From the NCBI GenBank assembly GCA_020438665.1, contig JAGQUE010000576.1, forward strand, positions 1 to 13,162: a DNA stretch of 13,162 nt. The letters run 5' to 3'. How positions within the stretch are numbered: position 1 is the stretch's first letter; the number at the start of each line of letters is the position of its first letter. This DNA comes from Nocardioidaceae bacterium. Lineage in GTDB: Bacteria > Actinomycetota > Actinomycetes > Propionibacteriales > Nocardioidaceae. The position numbers and the translations under genes were made by a program. This document shows positions 11,988-13,162 of the stretch, one piece after another. The notes under the pieces were generated by a model. It was not told the origin of the DNA, made no database searches, and was given only the letters and a program-made list of their open reading frames with translations.

Positions 11988-13162
11988 ATGCACTACGTCG
12001 GCGTCGACCTCGCCTGGGGGCGACAACGTCCCACCGGGATCGCGGTGCTCGACGCGACCGGGCGGCTGGTCCACGTCGCGGCGGTCCTGACCGACGACGA
12101 GATCCCCGGGGCGGTCGCACCGTTCGCAGCCGACGAGTGCGTGGTCGCGTTCGACGCCCCGCTGATCGTCACCAACCCCACAGGCAATCGGCCGGCGGAG
12201 GCGGCCCTCAACCGCGACTTCGCGCGCTTCGAGGCCGGCGCCCACCCGTCCAACACCGGCAAGCCGGAGCTGGCGCACCCGCGGGCGGCGGCGCTCAGCG
12301 CCGAGCTGGGTCTGGACCTCGACCCCCACAGCGCCGCGACGCGTCGCGCACTCGAGGTCTATCCGCACCCGGCCACGATCGCGCTGTTCCGGCTGGGCCG
12401 CACCCTGAAGTACAAGAACAAGCCGGGTCGCACCCTGGAGACCATGCGCGCGGAGCTGGCGATGCTCACCGAGCTGCTCGAGGGGTTGGCCACCGCAGAC
12501 CCTCCGCTGCACCTGGCCGACCACGACGACTGGCGGTCCTTGGTCGCGGCGGTGCGCGGCGCGGGCCGCAAGAGCGAGCTGCGGGTGGCCGAGGACCAGG
12601 TGGACGCGGTCGTCTGCGCCTATGTCGCGCTGCTGGCGGACCAGCGGCCGGACCGGGTCACCCTCTATGGCGACCACGACACCGGCTACATCCTGACGCC
12701 GACCCTGCCCGCCGGCCACCAGCCGTCGCCGCGGCTGCCCGACCCGCTGGCCGACCCGGTCGCCCGCGCCGCACGCGACTATGCCGAGCTGCGGCCCTCG
12801 TTGGTGCCGGCGGCCGAGGCCGCGGTGGAGCTGGTGACGGGTCTCCTCGACGACGCCGGCATCAACTACCTCGCCGTGACCGGACGCGCCAAGACCATCG
12901 CCTCCTTCGCGGCCAAGGTCGGCCGCTTCCTGGCCGCCGCCCCCGATGCCGACCCGCTCACCGACATGACCGACCTGGTCGGCGTCCGCGTCGTCGCCTA
13001 TGTGCACGGTGACGTCGACGCGGTGGCCACGCTGCTCCACGAGGAGCTGGACGTCCACGACGACCGCGACCTCGGTGAGGAGACCGCCAGCCAGGGTCGC
13101 TTCGGCTATGCCAGCCGTCACCTCCAAGCGCGGCTGCGGCCAGACGCCCAGCCGCTGCACCC
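11988..13162 (+). CDS. DUF429 (predicted RNase H-fold) domain fused to a RelA/SpoT-type synthetase domain, 3' truncated by window end
   Basis: One uninterrupted frame of 391 codons with no stop before the window end. Residues 1-240 match DUF429: V-G-V-D-L-A-W-G (Asp7), A-F-D-A-P-L (Asp56), E-V-Y-P-H-P-A (Glu123), D-Q-V-D-A-V-V-C-A (203-211) and Y-G-D-H-D-T-G-Y-I. This family is predicted to have an RNase H-like fold, and the acidic residues are plausible metal ligands. After a Pro-rich linker (241-258), residues about 263-391 match RelA/SpoT nucleotidyltransferases: I-N-Y-L-A-V-T-G-R-A-K-T-I-A-S-F-A-A-K (292-310), T-D-L-V-G-V-R-V-V (328-336, metal-binding Asp329) and G-Y-A-S-R-H-L (373-379). 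No HD hydrolase domain is seen. The C-terminal part of the synthetase is outside the window. It could make (p)ppGpp or a related product. How the DUF429 half takes part is unknown. Confidence 0.85.
   Translation, partial: MHYVGVDLAWGRQRPTGIAVLDATGRLVHVAAVLTDDEIPGAVAPFAADECVVAFDAPLIVTNPTGNRPAEAALNRDFARFEAGAHPSNTGKPELAHPRAAALSAELGLDLDPHSAATRRALEVYPHPATIALFRLGRTLKYKNKPGRTLETMRAELAMLTELLEGLATADPPLHLADHDDWRSLVAAVRGAGRKSELRVAEDQVDAVVCAYVALLADQRPDRVTLYGDHDTGYILTPTLPAGHQPSPRLPDPLADPVARAARDYAELRPSLVPAAEAAVELVTGLLDDAGINYLAVTGRAKTIASFAAKVGRFLAAAPDADPLTDMTDLVGVRVVAYVHGDVDAVATLLHEELDVHDDRDLGEETASQGRFGYASRHLQARLRPDAQPLH

Noticed and set aside
11967..13160. Minus-strand open frame of about 400 codons opposite the DUF429-RelA/SpoT gene
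   Set aside because: Its product is a valine-, glycine- and arginine-rich antisense pattern, whereas the plus strand encodes two clear domain families in one frame.

Overview
The window is GC-rich (roughly 70% by eye), gene-dense, and uses GTG and TTG starts freely. Together with the protein families seen (DUF222-type HNH protein, ArsR-rhodanese fusion, FrnE-like thioredoxin-fold protein, Actinomycete-style Ig-like tail), this points to a chromosomal segment of a high-GC actinomycete, perhaps Nocardioidaceae or Intrasporangiaceae. The genus is a guess. I see no rRNA, tRNA, CRISPR array, transposase or phage gene.

Layout. Positions 1-290 (+) hold the 3' end of a DUF222/HNH endonuclease-like gene whose frame runs into the convergent neighbour. 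Positions 148-4584 (-) form a compact four-gene unit, read from right to left: a signal-less eight-bladed beta-propeller, an alpha-methylacyl-CoA racemase-like CaiB/BaiF protein, an ACAD10/11-like acyl-CoA dehydrogenase and a PaaG-like crotonase. Two junctions are 4-base start/stop overlaps. The three enzymes fit one catabolic route for a branched or cyclic acyl-CoA. Positions 4750-6036 (-) encode an MFS transporter. A 330-bp gap with hairpins and an ArsR-type operator separates it from a divergent ArsR-rhodanese regulator (6367-7041, +). Positions 7057-8700 (-) encode an exported beta-propeller with a C-terminal Ig-like domain. Then come a VIT/CCC1-family Fe/Mn transporter (8910-9641, +), a succinate-semialdehyde-type aldehyde dehydrogenase (9729-11072, +), a strong UUCG-loop terminator, an array of short tandem repeats, and a FrnE-like DsbA-family protein (11209-11913, -).

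The right edge (11988 to the end, +) carries the most unusual gene. It is an open frame in which an N-terminal DUF429 (predicted RNase H-fold) domain is joined to a RelA/SpoT-type nucleotide synthetase domain, and it is cut off by the window end. No HD hydrolase domain is visible in it.

How the genes may work together (inference). The 148-4584 unit looks like a catabolic operon carrying an unexplained cytosolic propeller. The ArsR-rhodanese protein has only two cysteines, both in its rhodanese loop. It probably controls itself and the MFS gene through a perfect inverted repeat, in response to a reactive sulfur or thiol signal. The two propeller genes share an eight-repeat circular plan, one cytosolic and one exported. 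The VIT, aldehyde dehydrogenase, FrnE-like and DUF429-RelA/SpoT genes look like independent units.
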